From Companilactobacillus bobalius (GTDB lineage: Bacteria; Bacillota; Bacilli; Lactobacillales; Lactobacillaceae): 5,630 nucleotides of DNA. The position numbers were made by a program, and so were the translations under genes. The stretch covers positions 1 to 5,630 of the forward strand of contig NZ_LNUA01000069.1 in NCBI RefSeq assembly GCF_009764355.1, given 5' to 3'. Numbering within the stretch: the first letter of the stretch is position 1; the number at the start of each line of letters is the position of its first letter. The notes beneath the pieces are model-generated. The model saw only the letters and a list, made by a program, of their open reading frames with translations. It made no database searches and was not told the origin of the DNA. Shown here piece after piece: positions 5,261 through 5,630 of this stretch.

Positions 5261-5294
5261 CAAAAAAGCAACTTAGCGTTATGCCAAGTTGCTT
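5261..5294 (-). terminator. Intrinsic terminator or attenuator in the rep leader
   Basis: Read leftward, AAGCAACTT (5286-5294) pairs with AAGTTGCTT (5266-5274). The stem extends inward through GGC/GCT, including one G-U pair, to 12 pairs around a five-base loop, and is followed at once by a run of U. This is a textbook terminator on the rep strand lying about 80 bases upstream of the rep start codon. It would end any transcript from farther upstream unless antiterminated. Confidence 0.75.
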
Positions 5295-5354
5295 AAGGTG
5301 GACGTAGTCCGACTACCCCCGAATAAACTTTTAAATTTTTAAATTACCGCCTAC

Positions 5355-5374
5355 GGATCTAATTAACTAGATCC
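5355..5374. repeat. 7-bp inverted repeat in the rep upstream region
   Basis: GGATCTA (5355-5361) and TAGATCC (5368-5374) flank ATTAAC. It can form a hairpin on either strand or be a protein site. It sits next to the AT-rich block at 5322-5345. Confidence 0.6.
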
Positions 5375-5406
5375 AGTGAATTTGCACAGAAGTCGCTCAC
5401 CACACG

Positions 5407-5441
5407 TGTCCCCTTTGTTTTTACCCGGCAGCTTGTCCCCT
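5407..5441 (+). repeat. Two direct copies of TGTCCCCT
   Basis: Copies at 5407-5414 and 5434-5441, start-to-start distance 27 bases, inside the putative origin. The first overlaps the palindrome ACACGTGT. Two short copies are weak evidence for Rep binding sites. Confidence 0.4.
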
Positions 5442-5464
5442 ACCGTTTTGAAATCACACCATTC

Positions 5465-5493
5465 TCGACATCTTACCATTTTGCTGGTATAAT
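5465..5493 (+). promoter_or_regulatory. Strong rightward promoter opposite the rep gene
   Basis: TCGACA (5465-5470), a 17-base spacer and a perfect TATAAT (5488-5493). Transcription should start at about 5500 and run away from rep into a terminator 30-60 bases later, which points to a short untranslated RNA. Confidence 0.75.
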
Positions 5494-5499
5494 CTCTTT

Positions 5500-5566
5500 A
5501 GTTGAATGAAAAAGATTTTTTTGTCGAGTGCTTCCCAATTGCCGTTGGGTGGCGCTTTTCTTTTAT
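5500..5566 (+). ncRNA. Candidate short antisense (countertranscript) RNA
   Basis: A promoter (5465-5493) followed by a hairpin with U-run (5526-5569) defines a transcript of about 65 nt with no ribosome site. It lies upstream of and opposite to rep, where copy-number-controlling antisense RNAs of ColE2-like and other theta plasmids act on the rep leader. For it to be antisense, the rep mRNA must begin right of about 5500. A weak leftward candidate promoter is TTTACA-17-TATGGT (about 5573-5601). An open frame starting at ATG 5506 reads through to the window end but lacks a ribosome site and spans the terminator. Confidence 0.5.
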
Positions 5567-5569
5567 TTA
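5526..5569 (+). terminator. Rho-independent terminator of the small RNA
   Basis: Bases 5526-5538 pair with 5545-5557: AGTGC with GCGCT (one G-U pair) and CCCAA with TTGGG, with an imperfect pair between them and loop TTGCCG. TTTTCTTTTATTT follows directly. Confidence 0.8.
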
Positions 5570-5610
5570 AGGTAACCATACACCATAACAAAGAAAATGT
5601 AAACAAAAAC

Positions 5611-5630
5611 ATCAAAAGTATACTTTTGAT
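5611..5630. repeat. Perfect 20-bp palindrome at the window end
   Basis: ATCAAAAGTA followed by its exact reverse complement TACTTTTGAT, with no loop and no mismatch. It could be an operator or partition-type site, or the arm of a larger structure cut by the window. If the window is a circular plasmid, it would fall 10 bases before the oriT-like motif at 11-21, roughly where MobQ-type origins carry their inverted repeat. Confidence 0.8.

Larger units (their letters stand above)
5295..5460. other. Putative replication origin and rep leader: AT-rich block, inverted and direct repeats
   Basis: This stretch has no gene but is dense in structure. It contains the short hairpin GTAGTCCGACTAC (5304-5316) and an AT-only block broken by a single C (5322-5345) that could melt easily. 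The inverted repeat GGATCTA/TAGATCC has a six-base loop (5355-5374). ACACGTGT (5402-5409) is an 8-bp palindrome, and TGTCCCCT occurs twice, 27 bases apart (5407-5414 and 5434-5441). There are no long iterons. For ColE2-like primase replicases the origin is small and close to rep; assigning it here is inference. I found no convincing leftward promoter for rep in this stretch. Confidence 0.45.

Noticed and set aside
5506..5630. Open frame from ATG 5506 to the window end, beginning MKKIFLSS like a signal peptide
   Set aside because: There is no ribosome site, it starts within about 6 bases of the predicted transcript start, and a strong terminator lies inside it.
1..5630. CRISPR array, tRNA or rRNA genes
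   Set aside because: No regularly spaced repeats, cloverleaf signatures or rRNA-like sequences were seen on either strand.

Overview
The window looks like part, or possibly all, of a small plasmid from a lactic acid bacterium of the Lactobacillaceae. The evidence is the low to moderate GC content, strong AGGAGG-type ribosome sites, an IS30 element closely resembling the ISLpl1-type elements of lactobacilli, a RepA_N-type replication protein remnant, a DinJ-type antitoxin with a MazF/PemK-like toxin, and a primase-type plasmid replication protein. These are recognitions from the sequence; no database search was run.

Left module (1-2444, AT-rich). The first 25 bases carry a motif like the nick region of MobQ-type transfer origins. 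A good promoter (107-135) then drives two small charged coiled-coil genes (173-382, 405-683) of the kind found beside plasmid mobilisation genes. No relaxase lies in the window. This pair runs head-on into a leftward toxin-antitoxin operon (antitoxin 1145-1426, toxin 673-1155). The two 3' ends overlap by 11 bases inside one bidirectional terminator. Further right, also leftward, is the C-terminal three quarters of a RepA_N replication initiator (1685-2444), whose N-terminus has been removed.

Centre (2445-3477). A complete 1033-bp IS30-family element with 26-bp imperfect terminal repeats and an intact DDE transposase sits exactly at the break in repA. The DNA on its other side is not the missing 5' end of repA, so the element marks a deletion or a join between two plasmid backbones. 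Just beyond it (3500-3556) is an orphan promoter with a LexA-box-like palindrome, pointing into the element.

Right module (3478-5630, visibly more GC-rich in its gene). A 507-residue plasmid replicase/primase (3661-5184, leftward) has primase active-site motifs, a PriCT-1-like segment and a winged helix. Its 446-base upstream region holds a palindrome overlapping the ribosome site, a 12-bp hairpin with a U-run (an attenuator or terminator), an AT-rich block, short repeats, a compact rightward promoter-terminator unit likely to encode a small antisense RNA of about 65 nt, and a perfect 20-bp palindrome at the window end. Together this resembles an origin and copy-control region in which the primase-type Rep is the working replication protein and the truncated RepA is a relic.

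The most interesting points are the IS-bounded replicon junction, the likely RNA-controlled leader of the primase-type rep gene, the promoter predicted to form when the IS ends join in a circle, and the toxin with an extra basic tail.
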